A program made the position numbers and the translations under genes. Shown piece by piece: positions 36,142 through 45,041 of a stretch of DNA of 46,462 bases. The stretch comes from Xanthomonas cissicola (lineage in GTDB: Bacteria; Pseudomonadota; Gammaproteobacteria; Xanthomonadales; Xanthomonadaceae), in contig NZ_VZPL01000037.1 of the NCBI RefSeq assembly GCF_008801575.1, forward strand, positions 1 through 46,462, read 5' to 3'. Position 1 is the stretch's first letter. The number at the start of each line of letters is the position of its first letter. The notes below the pieces were generated by a model. The model made no database searches, was not told the origin of the DNA, and saw only the letters and a program-made list of their open reading frames with translations.

Positions 36142-36206
36142 GAAGCGCGTGTCTGGGTCGTTGCAGCGGTCATCGCCGGGGACTTCGCGCAGTGCCCGAT
36201 AACAGC

Positions 36207-36274
36207 GTAGGAGCGCACCTGGGCGCGGTTGGGCGTTACCGATAAAGTTTCATCGCGCGCGGGTGCGCTCCTAC
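36207..36274. repeat. REP-like element, copy D
   Basis: GTAGGAGCGCACCTGGGCGCG on its left (written here as 36207-36227) and GGGTGCGCTCCTAC on its right, with TAAAGTTTCATCGCGC inside. It forms a direct pair with copy C, as copies A and B do. It lies 26 bases after the epmB stop. Confidence 0.8.
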
Positions 36275-36300
36275 TTTGTATTGGTCTGAGGTAAGGGCGG

Positions 36301-37329
36301 TTACAACGGCCGCTTGCCGGTATCGCCCGGAATTTCGCGCACCAATCGCGGCACCAAATACCCCGAAAGGCGCGCGGCCAGCTCGGCATGCAGCGCGCGC
36401 GCGCGCGCATCGTCCACTTCGAAATGCGCCACGCCGGCGACCCGGTCGAGCTGATGCAGGTAGTAGGGCAGTACGCCGGCGGCGAAGCTGCGCTCGCTCA
36501 ACGCCGCCAGCGCATCCACGCTGTCGTTGACGCCACGCAACAGCACGGCCTGGTTGAGCAATTGTGCGCCGGTCTCGCGCAGCCCCTGCGCGGCGGCGTC
36601 TACCGCGGAGTCGAATTCGTTGGCATGGTTGGCATGCAGGACGAACGCCACCGGCCACGGCAGGCTGCGCAGCCAGGCCTGCAGTGGCGCATCCACGCGC
36701 TCCGGCAGCACGATCGGCAAGCGGCTGTGGATGCGCAGGCGTTTGAGGTGCGGAACAGCGGCCAGGGCGTCGGTGAGTTCGGCCAGCTTGGGTGTGGCCA
36801 GCGAGAGCGGGTCGCCGCCGGACAGCAGCACTTCCTCGATGCTTGGGTCGGCGGCGATCGCGGCAACGGCGTCGCGCCAGCCATCGCGCGCAGCGGTCTC
36901 CTCGGCATACGGAAAGTGGCGGCGGAAGCAGTAGCGGCAGTGCACCGCGCAGCTGCCGGTGGCGATCAGCAGGGCGCGGCCGCGGTATTTCTGGATCACC
37001 CCGGCAGCGGTCCTGGCGGCGGCATCGCCGACCGCATCCAGGCCGAAGCCGGGAGCCGGCTGCATTTCCGCATCCAGCGGCAGCACCTGGCGCAGCAACG
37101 GGTCATGCAGGTCGCCATGGCGCATCCGCGCCACGAACGCGCGCGGCACCCGCAGCGGAAACTGCGCGGCGGCGGCATCGCTGATCGCCGCCGCCTGCGC
37201 ATCCAGGCCCAGCAGCTGCAGCAGCACGCGCGGATCGCGCACGGCGTCGCGCCATTGCTGTTGCCAGCGCGAAGGCGGCAGGGCGGGGAGCGGGGATGGC
37301 TGTAAGGCGAGGGGGGCTGCGGTTATCAT
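36301..37329 (-). CDS. epmB: EF-P beta-lysylation protein EpmB (lysine 2,3-aminomutase-like)
   Basis: The 342-residue radical-SAM enzyme converts (S)-alpha-lysine to (R)-beta-lysine for modification of elongation factor P. The cluster motif is Cys127-x3-Cys131-x2-Cys134 in [15 protein letters not shown]; a PLP-binding region follows, with [13 protein letters not shown]. It is shorter than clostridial KamA, which lacks this tie to efp. It stands divergent from efp, its target, with 102 bp between starts. The partner ligase epmA is not in the window. Confidence 0.95.
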   Translation of the reverse strand: MITAAPLALQPSPLPALPPSRWQQQWRDAVRDPRVLLQLLGLDAQAAAISDAAAAQFPLRVPRAFVARMRHGDLHDPLLRQVLPLDAEMQPAPGFGLDAVGDAAARTAAGVIQKYRGRALLIATGSCAVHCRYCFRRHFPYAEETAARDGWRDAVAAIAADPSIEEVLLSGGDPLSLATPKLAELTDALAAVPHLKRLRIHSRLPIVLPERVDAPLQAWLRSLPWPVAFVLHANHANEFDSAVDAAAQGLRETGAQLLNQAVLLRGVNDSVDALAALSERSFAAGVLPYYLHQLDRVAGVAHFEVDDARARALHAELAARLSGYLVPRLVREIPGDTGKRPL

Positions 37330-37349
37330 GTGCGGTCACAAAACCAAAT

Positions 37350-37369
37350 GCCCGCCGGTTGCGGCGGGC
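37350..37369. promoter_or_regulatory. Hairpin and possible promoter between epmB and efp
   Basis: GCCCGCC (37350-37356) and GGCGGGC (37363-37369) form a perfect 7-bp stem. TCTAAT at 37377-37382 (five of six matches to TATAAT) could be the efp -10, giving a leader of about 43 nt with AGGAG at 37419-37423. The stem would then cover the -35 region. No -35 hexamer is convincing. Confidence 0.35.
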
Positions 37370-37431
37370 GCCCCATTCTAATCCGACCTGCCACCGCGTG
37401 GCGGGTCGTGGTCTTATCGAGGAGCTGCACC

Positions 37432-37998
37432 ATGGCCACTGTTGGCATGAACGACGTCAAGAACGGCATGAAGATCCTGGTCAACAACGAGCCGGCGGTC
37501 ATCACCGAGACCGAATACGTCAAGCCGGGCAAGGGCCAGGCCTTCACCCGCATGAAGTACCGCTTCATCAAGTCCGGGCGCGTGGTCGAAATGACCATGA
37601 AGGCGACCGACGATGTCGAAGTGGCCGACGTGGTCGATACCGACATGCGCTACCTCTACAGCGATGGCGAGTACTGGCACTTCATGGACCCGGACACCTT
37701 CGAGCAGGTGCAGACCGACAAGGCCGGCATGGGCGGCGCCGACAAGTGGCTGAAGGGCGAGGAAGACTGCATCGTGACCTTGTGGAACGGCACGCCGATT
37801 TGGGTGCAGCCGCCGAACTTCGTCGAACTCAAGATCACCGAGACCGACCCGGGCGTGCGCGGCGATACCTCCGGCGGCGGCGGCAAGCCGGCCACGCTGG
37901 AAACCGGCGCGGTGGTGCGCGTGCCGCTGTTCGTCAACCAGGACGAAATCATCAAGGTCGACACCCGTTCCGGCGAATACTCGGCGCGCGTCAAGTAA
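37432..37998 (+). CDS. efp: Translation elongation factor P
   Basis: The 188-residue factor rescues ribosomes stalled at polyproline stretches. Lys34 in [12 protein letters not shown] is the residue that EpmA/EpmB modify; nearby epmB fits this. The three-domain layout and C-terminal [13 protein letters not shown] are typical. ATG 37432 is fixed by AGGAG eight bases upstream. The longer open frame upstream has no support. Confidence 0.97.
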   Translation: MATVGMNDVKNGMKILVNNEPAVITETEYVKPGKGQAFTRMKYRFIKSGRVVEMTMKATDDVEVADVVDTDMRYLYSDGEYWHFMDPDTFEQVQTDKAGMGGADKWLKGEEDCIVTLWNGTPIWVQPPNFVELKITETDPGVRGDTSGGGGKPATLETGAVVRVPLFVNQDEIIKVDTRSGEYSARVK

Positions 37999-38132
37999 TC
38001 CAGATGCGCCTGGGACGCCGGTCCGCTCGAGCGGTACGCAGTGCCAGTGTCCTGATGGCGTTAGGAGCAGCTGACAAACCGACTGCCCAGTCCCCAGGCT
38101 CGGGCGGCCGGTGTTCGGAATCGGCGCCTAGC

Positions 38133-38978
38133 ATGCGTACGCCGCAGGTCCGGTGCGCCGTCCGTACCCACCTGACGGGCGTTCGCTTTGCGTTGCTGGC
38201 CGGGCTGAGCGGCATGCTGGCCGCCTGCCCGGTGCTTGCGCAAACCGCCACCGCTTGCGACGCGCAGAGCGTGGCGGCGGTTGCAGCTGGTGCGGCGTCC
38301 GGCGCGGCAGGGGCGGTGCCGGTCGAACATGCGGTGGCACAGACCTGCAAGCCGTGGCCGTACGACCCATCGATACGGCTGGCGGCCATTGCGTTCGCCG
38401 GCGATGCCACCACCGAGGCAGGCGAACGCAACCTTGAGTTGCGGGTTGCCATGCTCGATGCCCGCACTGCCCAGGTCGTCGCGTTGTACTCGCAGGACAT
38501 GGGCGAGGATGCCGGCTTCGAACTTGCTGCCGACAGTCTGAGCCTGGACACCGCACGCTATGACCTGGCGCCGGGCGTGCGCGCGGTTGGCGTGGTAGTG
38601 CACAGCGTTGCGCGCGGGCCCAGTTGCCCGGATTTCGACAGCAACGACGCATTGACCTTGCTGGTGCGCGAACAGCGCCGGTTGCGCCCGGTGCTGCAGC
38701 GGGATCTGACCGTGTGGCGGCGGGTGCAAGGCGAACCATGCAACTGGGGCGCGACGGGTGTGGTGACCGAGCGCGGCACGCTCACCCTGTCGATGGACGC
38801 GCCGGTCCATGCGGGCCATGCCGGCATCGCACTCACTGCCAACCTGGTGACTTCGACCACGGTCGAGGATGCAGAGGATATCGAGCGCACGCACCGCCAG
38901 CGCCAGCTGCTGCGCTACGACGGCACGCGGTATGTGCCTGTGTCACGCTCCGACGACTCCTGGCCGTTCGGCAACTAA
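38133..38978 (+). CDS. Exported protein of unknown function
   Basis: The 281-residue protein has a signal with two readings: a lipobox LAAC (near residue 32) for a lipoprotein, or a Sec cleavage after VLA. The mature part has no motif I recognise. It holds Cys residues in ATACD, QTCKPW, GPSCPD and GEPCNW that could form disulfides, and a beta-rich pattern. It lies between efp and mtaD; only 5 bases separate its stop from ATG 38984, so it probably shares a transcript with mtaD. ATG 38133 is chosen to place the signal at the N-terminus; ATG 38055 is in frame but adds a polar prefix. Confidence 0.7.
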   Translation: MRTPQVRCAVRTHLTGVRFALLAGLSGMLAACPVLAQTATACDAQSVAAVAAGAASGAAGAVPVEHAVAQTCKPWPYDPSIRLAAIAFAGDATTEAGERNLELRVAMLDARTAQVVALYSQDMGEDAGFELAADSLSLDTARYDLAPGVRAVGVVVHSVARGPSCPDFDSNDALTLLVREQRRLRPVLQRDLTVWRRVQGEPCNWGATGVVTERGTLTLSMDAPVHAGHAGIALTANLVTSTTVEDAEDIERTHRQRQLLRYDGTRYVPVSRSDDSWPFGN

Positions 38979-38995
38979 CTTCAATGGATCCACTC

Positions 38996-40333
38996 ATGAC
39001 CAATGCCCCGCCCGAACCCTGCGACCTGCTGATCGAGGCCGGCTATGTCGTGCCGATCGAACCGCATGCGGTGGTGCTGGAAGACCACGCGGTGGCCGTC
39101 AGTCACGGCGTCATCGTTGCCGTGCTGCCGATTGCCGACGCGCGCGCGCGTTTTGCGCCCAAGCAAACCGTGTCGCGGCCCGATGCTGCGTTGATGCCCG
39201 GCCTGGTCAATGCGCATACGCATAATCCGATGACGCTGCTGCGCGGCGTCGCCGACGACCTGCCGCTGATGGTGTGGTTGCAGCAGCACATCTGGCCGGT
39301 GGAAGCGGCGGTGATCGGGCCGGAATTCGTAGCTGATGGCACCACGCTGGCAATTGCCGAAATGCTGCGCGGCGGTACGACCTGCGTCAACGAAAACTAC
39401 TTCTTCGCCGATGTGCAGGCGGCCGTCTACAAGCAGCACGGTTTCCGCGCGCTGGTGGGCGCGGTGATCATCGATTTCCCGACTGCATGGGCATCGTCGG
39501 ACGACGAATACTTCGCGCGTGCCGGCGAGTTGCACGACCAATGGCGCGACGATCCGTTGATCAGTACCGCGTTCGCCCCGCATGCGCCGTACACCGTCAA
39601 CGATGCCAACTTCGAACGCGTGCGCATGCTGGCCGACCAGCTCGACATCCCCGTGCATCTGCATACGCACGAAACCGCGCAGGAAGTGGCCGATTCGATC
39701 AAGCAGTACGGCCAGCGCCCGCTGGCGCGGCTGGATCGCCTGGGCCTGGTCAACGACCGCCTGATCGCGGTGCACATGACCCAGCTCACCGATGCGGAAA
39801 TCCATCTGTGCGCCGAGCGCGGCGTCAGCGTGGTGCATTGCCCCGAATCCAATCTCAAGCTCGCCTCGGGTTTTTGCCCGGCATGCGCGCTGCAGCGCGC
39901 GGGCGTGAATCTGGCCATCGGCACCGACGGCTGCGCCAGCAACAACGACCTGGACATGTTCAGCGAGAACCGGACCGCCGCGATCCTGGCCAAGGCCGTG
40001 GCCAACGATGCGACCGCGCTGGATGCGGCCACCACCTTGCGCGCGGCCACCCTGGGCGGCGCGCGCGCCTTGGGCTTGGGCGACACCATCGGTTCGATCG
40101 AGGTCGGCAAGCAGGCCGACCTGGTCTGCGTGGACCTGTCTGCACTGGAAACCCAGCCGCTGCACCATGTGTTGTCGCAGTTGATCTACGCGGCCGGCCG
40201 CCATCAGGTCACCGATGTGTGGATCGCCGGCAAGCCCAAACTGGTGCAGCGCGAGCTCATCGACATGGATACCGCCGCCCTGGTCGCCAACGCGCGGCAA
40301 TGGCGCGAACGCATCCGCACCGTCCGCGCCTGA
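38996..40333 (+). CDS. mtaD: 5'-methylthioadenosine/S-adenosylhomocysteine deaminase (TRZ/ATZ amidohydrolase)
   Basis: The 445-residue metal-dependent deaminase has the amidohydrolase motifs: [13 protein letters not shown] (metal His pair), [19 protein letters not shown] (metal His) and [14 protein letters not shown] (catalytic Asp). The FPTAWASS and [13 protein letters not shown] segments fit the MTA/SAH deaminase group. The gene order mtaD-ubiG-HAD phosphatase matches Pseudomonas, where the first gene deaminates methylthioadenosine. The start may be ATG 38996 (weak GGA upstream) or ATG 38984, four codons earlier. Confidence 0.88.
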   Translation: MTNAPPEPCDLLIEAGYVVPIEPHAVVLEDHAVAVSHGVIVAVLPIADARARFAPKQTVSRPDAALMPGLVNAHTHNPMTLLRGVADDLPLMVWLQQHIWPVEAAVIGPEFVADGTTLAIAEMLRGGTTCVNENYFFADVQAAVYKQHGFRALVGAVIIDFPTAWASSDDEYFARAGELHDQWRDDPLISTAFAPHAPYTVNDANFERVRMLADQLDIPVHLHTHETAQEVADSIKQYGQRPLARLDRLGLVNDRLIAVHMTQLTDAEIHLCAERGVSVVHCPESNLKLASGFCPACALQRAGVNLAIGTDGCASNNDLDMFSENRTAAILAKAVANDATALDAATTLRAATLGGARALGLGDTIGSIEVGKQADLVCVDLSALETQPLHHVLSQLIYAAGRHQVTDVWIAGKPKLVQRELIDMDTAALVANARQWRERIRTVRA

Positions 40334-40364
40334 GCGCGCGTCACCGCATCACGGAGCCCCCCGC

Positions 40365-41084
40365 ATGAATTCGAATACGCACGCCAAATCCAGCAATTTC
40401 CATCAGAGCGAGCTGGATAAATTCGCCGCACTGGCCAACCGCTGGTGGGATGCCGATGGCCCGCAGAAGCCGCTGCATGCGCTCAATCCTGTGCGTCTGG
40501 AGTATGTGTCCGCGCGGCTGGAACCTGCCGGTGCGCGCGTGCTCGACGTCGGCTGCGGTGGCGGCTTGCTCAGCGAGTCGATGGCGCGCCTGGGCGCGCA
40601 GGTGACTGCGATCGATCTGGCGCCGGAACTGGTCAAGGTGGCGCGTCTGCACAGCCTGGAATCGGGCGTGCAGGTCGACTATCGCGTGCAATCGGTGGAA
40701 GACCTGGCCGCCGAACAGGCCGGCAGTTTCGATGCGGTGACCTGCATGGAAATGCTCGAACACGTGCCGGATCCGACCGCGATCATCCGTGCCTGCGCCA
40801 GCCTGCTCAAGCCGGGCGGCAAGCTGTTCCTGTCCACGCTCAATCGCACCCCGGCCGCGTTCGCGCTGGCGGTGGTGGGCGCCGAATACATCGCGCGTCT
40901 GCTGCCCAAGGGCACGCATCATTACAAGGATTTCATCAAGCCGGCCGAGCTTGCGGCATGGTTGCGCAACGCCGGGCTGCAGCTCGAAGACGTCAGCGGC
41001 ATGCTGTACGAGCCGTGGCGTAATCGCGCCCGCCTGTCTTCGCGTACCGAGGTGAATTACCTGGCGTATGCGGTGAAACCGTGA
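40365..41084 (+). CDS. ubiG: Ubiquinone biosynthesis O-methyltransferase UbiG
   Basis: The 239-residue SAM-dependent enzyme carries out both O-methylations in ubiquinone synthesis. The start region [19 protein letters not shown] is diagnostic, followed by motif [27 protein letters not shown] and the membrane-contact segment near [21 protein letters not shown] eight bases before ATG 40365 sets the start. It follows mtaD by 31 bp and precedes the HAD phosphatase gene, in the same direction. Confidence 0.96.
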   Translation: MNSNTHAKSSNFHQSELDKFAALANRWWDADGPQKPLHALNPVRLEYVSARLEPAGARVLDVGCGGGLLSESMARLGAQVTAIDLAPELVKVARLHSLESGVQVDYRVQSVEDLAAEQAGSFDAVTCMEMLEHVPDPTAIIRACASLLKPGGKLFLSTLNRTPAAFALAVVGAEYIARLLPKGTHHYKDFIKPAELAAWLRNAGLQLEDVSGMLYEPWRNRARLSSRTEVNYLAYAVKP

Positions 41085-41090
41085 GCAGCC

Positions 41091-41120
41091 GGGGTTCGAA
41101 ATTCGGGATTTGGGATTCGC
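41091..41120. repeat. Short GGGATTTGGGATTCG-type intergenic repeat
   Basis: A stretch with TTCGAAATTCGGGATTTGGG followed by ATTCGC resembles the units of the inverted repeat at 26917-27000. It sits just after ubiG and ahead of the HAD gene. Confidence 0.5.
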
Positions 41121-41193
41121 AACGGCCGTTGGTTGGGGTCTTGATGATCTCGGTGGCGTGCCGGGCGATACGCAATTGACGACAGGTGATGCT

Positions 41194-41859
41194 GTGGGTT
41201 TCCCGCGTGCGGTGTTGTTCGATCTGGATGGCACCTTGCTGGACAGCGCGCCGGACATGCTCGCGACGGTTAACGCCATGCTGGATGCGCGTGGGCGTGC
41301 GCCAGTTGCGTTGGCTTCGTTGCGTCCGGTGGTCTCCAAAGGTGCGCGTGCGATGCTCGGCGTGGCCTTTGCCGAGCTCGATGCCGTGGCGTGCGTTGCG
41401 CTGGTGCCGGAATTCCTGCAGCGCTACGAGGGCTGGATTGGTACGCAGTCGCAGCTGTTTGATGGTGTCGAGCAGATGCTGATGCAGCTGGAGGATGCCG
41501 GCTGCGTCTGGGGCATCGTCACCAACAAGCCCGAATATCTGGCGCGCCTGATCCTGCCGCAGGTGGGCTGGGAGCAGCGCTGCGCGGTGCTGATTGGTGG
41601 CGACACGCTGGCCGAGCGCAAGCCGCATCCGTTGCCGCTGGTGGTCGCCGCAGAACGCATCGGCGTTGCACCTGCGCAATGCGTGTATGTCGGCGACGAT
41701 GAGCGCGACATCGTGGCTGCGCGCGCGGCGGCGATGCCATCGGTCGCGGCATTGTGGGGCTATCGTCTGGACGACGACGACCCGTCGCGCTGGCAGGCCG
41801 ATGTACTGGTCGAGCGGCCGCAGGCGCTTTGGAATCCGGCAACGTGGCCGCAGATCTGA
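41194..41859 (+). CDS. mupP: HAD phosphatase: MupP (MurNAc-6-phosphate phosphatase) or Gph
   Basis: The 221-residue HAD hydrolase has motif I LFDLDGTLLDSAPD, motif II IVTNK, motif III Lys in ERKPHP, and motif IV YVGDDERDI. It would usually be named phosphoglycolate phosphatase. However, it follows mtaD and ubiG in the order in which mupP, the N-acetylmuramate 6-phosphate phosphatase of cell-wall recycling, is found in Pseudomonas, and the VVSKGARAMLGVAF segment looks MupP-like. Both uses remain possible. GTG 41194, five bases after AGGTGA, gives MGFPRAVLFDLDG; an upstream ATG at 41110 would translate an intergenic repeat and is rejected. Confidence 0.85.
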   Translation: MGFPRAVLFDLDGTLLDSAPDMLATVNAMLDARGRAPVALASLRPVVSKGARAMLGVAFAELDAVACVALVPEFLQRYEGWIGTQSQLFDGVEQMLMQLEDAGCVWGIVTNKPEYLARLILPQVGWEQRCAVLIGGDTLAERKPHPLPLVVAAERIGVAPAQCVYVGDDERDIVAARAAAMPSVAALWGYRLDDDDPSRWQADVLVERPQALWNPATWPQI

Positions 41860-41887
41860 TCTTTCTTCGTATTTTTCTGGACCCGCC

Positions 41888-42577
41888 ATGAGCCAATCCA
41901 GCGCCCTCGACAGTTTTCTCGACAAGTGGGCAACCCGCTGGCCGGAATGGTCGGTTGCCGAACCGTTCGTGCCCGAGCCGCAACGCCGCCTGGCCGTTGC
42001 CTGGTTCGCGTTGCTGCAGGAATGGGAAGACATCATGAATATCGCCGGCGACCCGTTGCCGGCCGATGCCAAGCTGGCGTGGTGGCAGCAGGAGCTGCGT
42101 GACTGGTCGAGCCAGCGCTCGCGGCATCCGTTGGGGCGCGTGCTTGAGCCGGTCCGTGCGCCGTGGTCACAGCTGGCCGACGCCTTGCCGGCCATGCAGG
42201 CCGCACGCGTCCAGCCGCAATCGCTGCAGCACGCGCTAGGGGCATTGCGCACGTTCGCCGAGGCGGTGGTTGCGGTGGAAGCGGTGCTGTTCGCACGGGC
42301 GCGGCCTGGCGATGCCACTGCGGTGGCGGTGCAATGGCTGGATGCACGCCAACGCGTGGCCGGCGACGGCGCAGCGCCGGGCGATATCGCCACGCCCGCC
42401 TGGCGCTCGCAGCTGTTGCAGGCCTGGCCGCGCAAAGTCGCCTTGGCACGGCCGCACCGGGTGTGGTCGCGTCTGGCACGGCTGCGCTTGCAGCGCGAGC
42501 TGGCGGGCAAGCCCGCGTACCCACCGCCGATGCAACAGCTCTGGCATTGCTGGCGTGCTGCCAGTGGCGCGGACTGA
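41888..42577 (+). CDS. Squalene/phytoene-synthase-like protein, reduced
   Basis: The 229-residue protein resembles part of the squalene/phytoene synthase family: ADAKLAWWQQELRDWSSQRS with HPLGRVLEP after it is the typical helix of that fold. The two Asp-rich motifs that bind the diphosphate in true synthases are not seen, and the protein is shorter than usual (about 280 or more), so it may not condense prenyl diphosphates. It follows the HAD gene by 28 bp and is likely co-transcribed. Function not assigned. The gap 42578-42748 to the pglA stop holds no gene. Confidence 0.72.
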   Translation: MSQSSALDSFLDKWATRWPEWSVAEPFVPEPQRRLAVAWFALLQEWEDIMNIAGDPLPADAKLAWWQQELRDWSSQRSRHPLGRVLEPVRAPWSQLADALPAMQAARVQPQSLQHALGALRTFAEAVVAVEAVLFARARPGDATAVAVQWLDARQRVAGDGAAPGDIATPAWRSQLLQAWPRKVALARPHRVWSRLARLRLQRELAGKPAYPPPMQQLWHCWRAASGAD

Positions 42578-42748
42578 GCGCAAGCGATACGGCCGCATGG
42601 CCGCAACGTGCAAGCGCACTAGTGTGTCCTGCGGGCTGCCGGACAGACCCGTTGCATTGTTGGGTTTGGACCGATGGCTTGCTGCGACCGGCAGATTGCA
42701 GCAAGCGTTGCATCGCATGTGATTTCCTTAGCGCTCAGCACGTTGGAT

Positions 42749-44419
42749 TCAAATCGGCGAATCCGGCAGTACCGAGTGATAGGCAATGAAGGCGTCATTG
42801 CATTGCAATGGCGTGCCCGGGCCGGGTTTGCCCTGTAGCTGCACATCGTTGGGCACCGATTCGGTCAGCTGATCGTAAAAGCTCACCGGGCCACCCTTGA
42901 AGGTGAAGTGCGTCGCGCCCGGGTTGCTCGCGGGCCCGCCGAAATGCGGCTGCGCGAAGCTCACCTTGCCGCCTTTCAGCACGACATTGTCCAGCGAGAT
43001 GGTGATTGGCCGGGTGGTGCCGGCATCGCGATACCCATAGAAACTCAGTTCGCCGCCACCCAGGGTGGTCGAACCCAGCGAATGCACGTGACTGAGCGAA
43101 ATGCCGTTGAACTGCGGCGGCGCGGCGCGGGTGGCGGGATTGGCGTAGTTGGCATCGAACACCAGTGGCCGCGCAACCCCGCGCATGCAGATGTTCTCGA
43201 AGCTGATGTCGTAGACCTGGCCGCCGCGGGAGGCGTCGGACTTGATGCGGAGGCCATTGGCCGAGTAGGGATCGCGCTGCACATCGTTGGCGTTGAAGCC
43301 GTCAATGCTCAAGCCGCGCACGGCGATATGGCGCATGCCCGAATCGGTTTCGCTGCCCAGCGAAAAGCCATGGGTGTAGTAGAACTGGTTGTAGGCGAAC
43401 AGCATGTTTTCCGAGGCGATACTGCGCTTGCTGTTGGCGTGCGCCTTGATCGCCACACCGTCATCGCCGGTGCCGATGTACGAGTAAGCCAGCAGCACAT
43501 TCTTCGACTGGCCCGGGTCGAAGCCGTCGGTGTTCTTGGCAGTCTCCGGCGTGAAGCAGGTCGCGTGCGGATTGACGTCCGGGGTGCTGCCTGCCGGGCA
43601 TCGGTAGCCGGGACGCGAATAGACCAGGCTGGGCGCCAGAATCTTGATGCCCCACGCGGTCAGGCCCACCACGTTGTCGCTGATGACATGGAAATTGGGC
43701 GAGTTCTCCAGGGTGATGTCGTACAAGGTGACGTCGGTGCTGTCGTCGATCTGCAACAGGCGCGGCACGTGCTGGCTCAAGCCCTTGGTGACGTTGAGAT
43801 AGGCAAGATCCCACCAGCTGGCCTTGCCGGCATTGGGCCCGGCAGTGAGCGTGCTGCCGCCACGGCCGTCGATCTTGCCGGCGCCGACGATGGCGCTGTT
43901 GGCCGTGTCGGAGAGATGGATCAGCGGACGACACGACTTGGCTTTGTCGCTGGTGGCGGTGCCGCAGGTGCCCAGGCCGTTGTCGTAGTCCTGCGGATTG
44001 CGCGAGCCGAACAAGGTGACGCCGCGGTCGATCCATAGCGTGACCCCGCTCTTGATGGTCAGCGGCCCACTGAGCACGCCGGATTCGCCGGCATCGCCGG
44101 GGGCAAGACGCACCGCGCTGCCGGCAGGGCAATCGTCGATGGCCGCCTGCAGGCGCGCGGTATCGCGCTTGGAGTGGGCAGGGTTCTGGTCGAGCATATC
44201 CACTGAACCACCCACCGGGGTCAGCGCAGCCTTGAGCGTGGCGCATACCTTGGTCGGCAATGCTGGCTGCTGGATCTCCCCCCAGCTGGTGGAAATGCTG
44301 TGCGCGGTATCGGGTGCATCCTGCCCGTGCGGTCGCGCCGCGCTGGCGTGAAACGTGGACAGGCCGAGCAGGGCAAGGGGCAGTGGCGCGACGGCGGGAA
44401 CAAGGCGATGGTACGGCAT
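42749..44419 (-). CDS. pglA: Secreted polygalacturonase, glycoside hydrolase family 28
   Basis: The 556-residue exported enzyme hydrolyses polygalacturonan in plant cell walls. A signal peptide (about 1-28) is followed by a right-handed beta-helix domain with the GH28 catalytic set: NTDGFD, GTGDDGVAIK with the Asp pair, THGFSLGSE and LRIKSD. Substrate-binding and catalytic residues all look intact. GGAGA seven bases upstream fixes ATG 44419. It is probably a type II secretion substrate. A palindrome at 44745-44762, about 330 bp upstream, could be an operator. The pectate lyase gene lies 622 bp upstream on the same strand. Confidence 0.95.
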   Translation of the reverse strand: MPYHRLVPAVAPLPLALLGLSTFHASAARPHGQDAPDTAHSISTSWGEIQQPALPTKVCATLKAALTPVGGSVDMLDQNPAHSKRDTARLQAAIDDCPAGSAVRLAPGDAGESGVLSGPLTIKSGVTLWIDRGVTLFGSRNPQDYDNGLGTCGTATSDKAKSCRPLIHLSDTANSAIVGAGKIDGRGGSTLTAGPNAGKASWWDLAYLNVTKGLSQHVPRLLQIDDSTDVTLYDITLENSPNFHVISDNVVGLTAWGIKILAPSLVYSRPGYRCPAGSTPDVNPHATCFTPETAKNTDGFDPGQSKNVLLAYSYIGTGDDGVAIKAHANSKRSIASENMLFAYNQFYYTHGFSLGSETDSGMRHIAVRGLSIDGFNANDVQRDPYSANGLRIKSDASRGGQVYDISFENICMRGVARPLVFDANYANPATRAAPPQFNGISLSHVHSLGSTTLGGGELSFYGYRDAGTTRPITISLDNVVLKGGKVSFAQPHFGGPASNPGATHFTFKGGPVSFYDQLTESVPNDVQLQGKPGPGTPLQCNDAFIAYHSVLPDSPI

Positions 44420-45041
44420 AGGTCTTTCTCCGGTTATGCGACAGGCGCGCCAGATAAACGAGCGCAGCGAGATGCACCTGTATGAGGCGCTGCGAACATC
44501 GGTGCCCTGCCACATGCGTGGTCTCTGCGTTGCTGTGTCGACCAGCGATAACGGGATGCAAGCTTGGCGAGCCCTGCAGAAGTTCGATGGTGCCAGCACG
44601 AATTCAGCACCGCAGCGCCGAAGGTAGTACAAGTGTTTTGCAGGACTCCCGCGTGCTGCAGATGCCCGCCGTGACGAACTGTGCAGTCGATCGATCGCGT
44701 GCATAGAAAAGAGAGCTGGACGAGCTATTTTTGAAACATTCGTGATGTAGGCCGACCTACATGTTTTTCGGTCACGTTGTATCACAGCTAGCGAACCTGT
44801 GGATGGTGCGCCGGCAATTGCTGCCGGCCCGCTGGTAACTCTGCCTGGCCGCAGCGAAAACCGACAGAGCGTTGCAGAAATTGCACCCTACTCACATTTT
44901 TGCCAGTCATTGACATACAAGAAGCAGGATTGAAAGGTCGGTGAGTTGTTAAGACCTTCCCTGGCCTTGAATATATGGGGCCCCTCAAACATTCTTTAGG
45001 CGCCTCTTTCTGGTGCGCGGTGAATGCTGGAGAAATCGTGT
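44420..45041. other. Long intergenic region between pglA and the pectate lyase gene
   Basis: Over 600 bp without a credible gene. It includes an inverted repeat ATGTAGG-CCGA-CCTACAT (44745-44762), flanked by AT-rich DNA, that looks like a regulator-binding site. A single TGTGA half-site occurs near 44783 (minus strand), but the other half of a Clp/CRP site is missing. The part near 44930-45041 is AT-rich like the pectate lyase gene. No intrinsic terminator for the lyase was recognised. Confidence 0.5.

Noticed and set aside
44765..44790. Clp/CRP-binding site upstream of pglA
   Set aside because: Only one TGTGA half is present; the second half does not match TCACA at the right spacing.
44420..44800. 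PIP box (TTCGB-N15-TTCGB) for HrpX control of pglA
   Set aside because: No pair of TTCG-type half-sites with 15-base spacing was found on the coding strand.
44788..44988. 66-codon minus-strand frame between pglA and the pectate lyase gene
   Set aside because: No start signal or family motif; composition changes within the frame.
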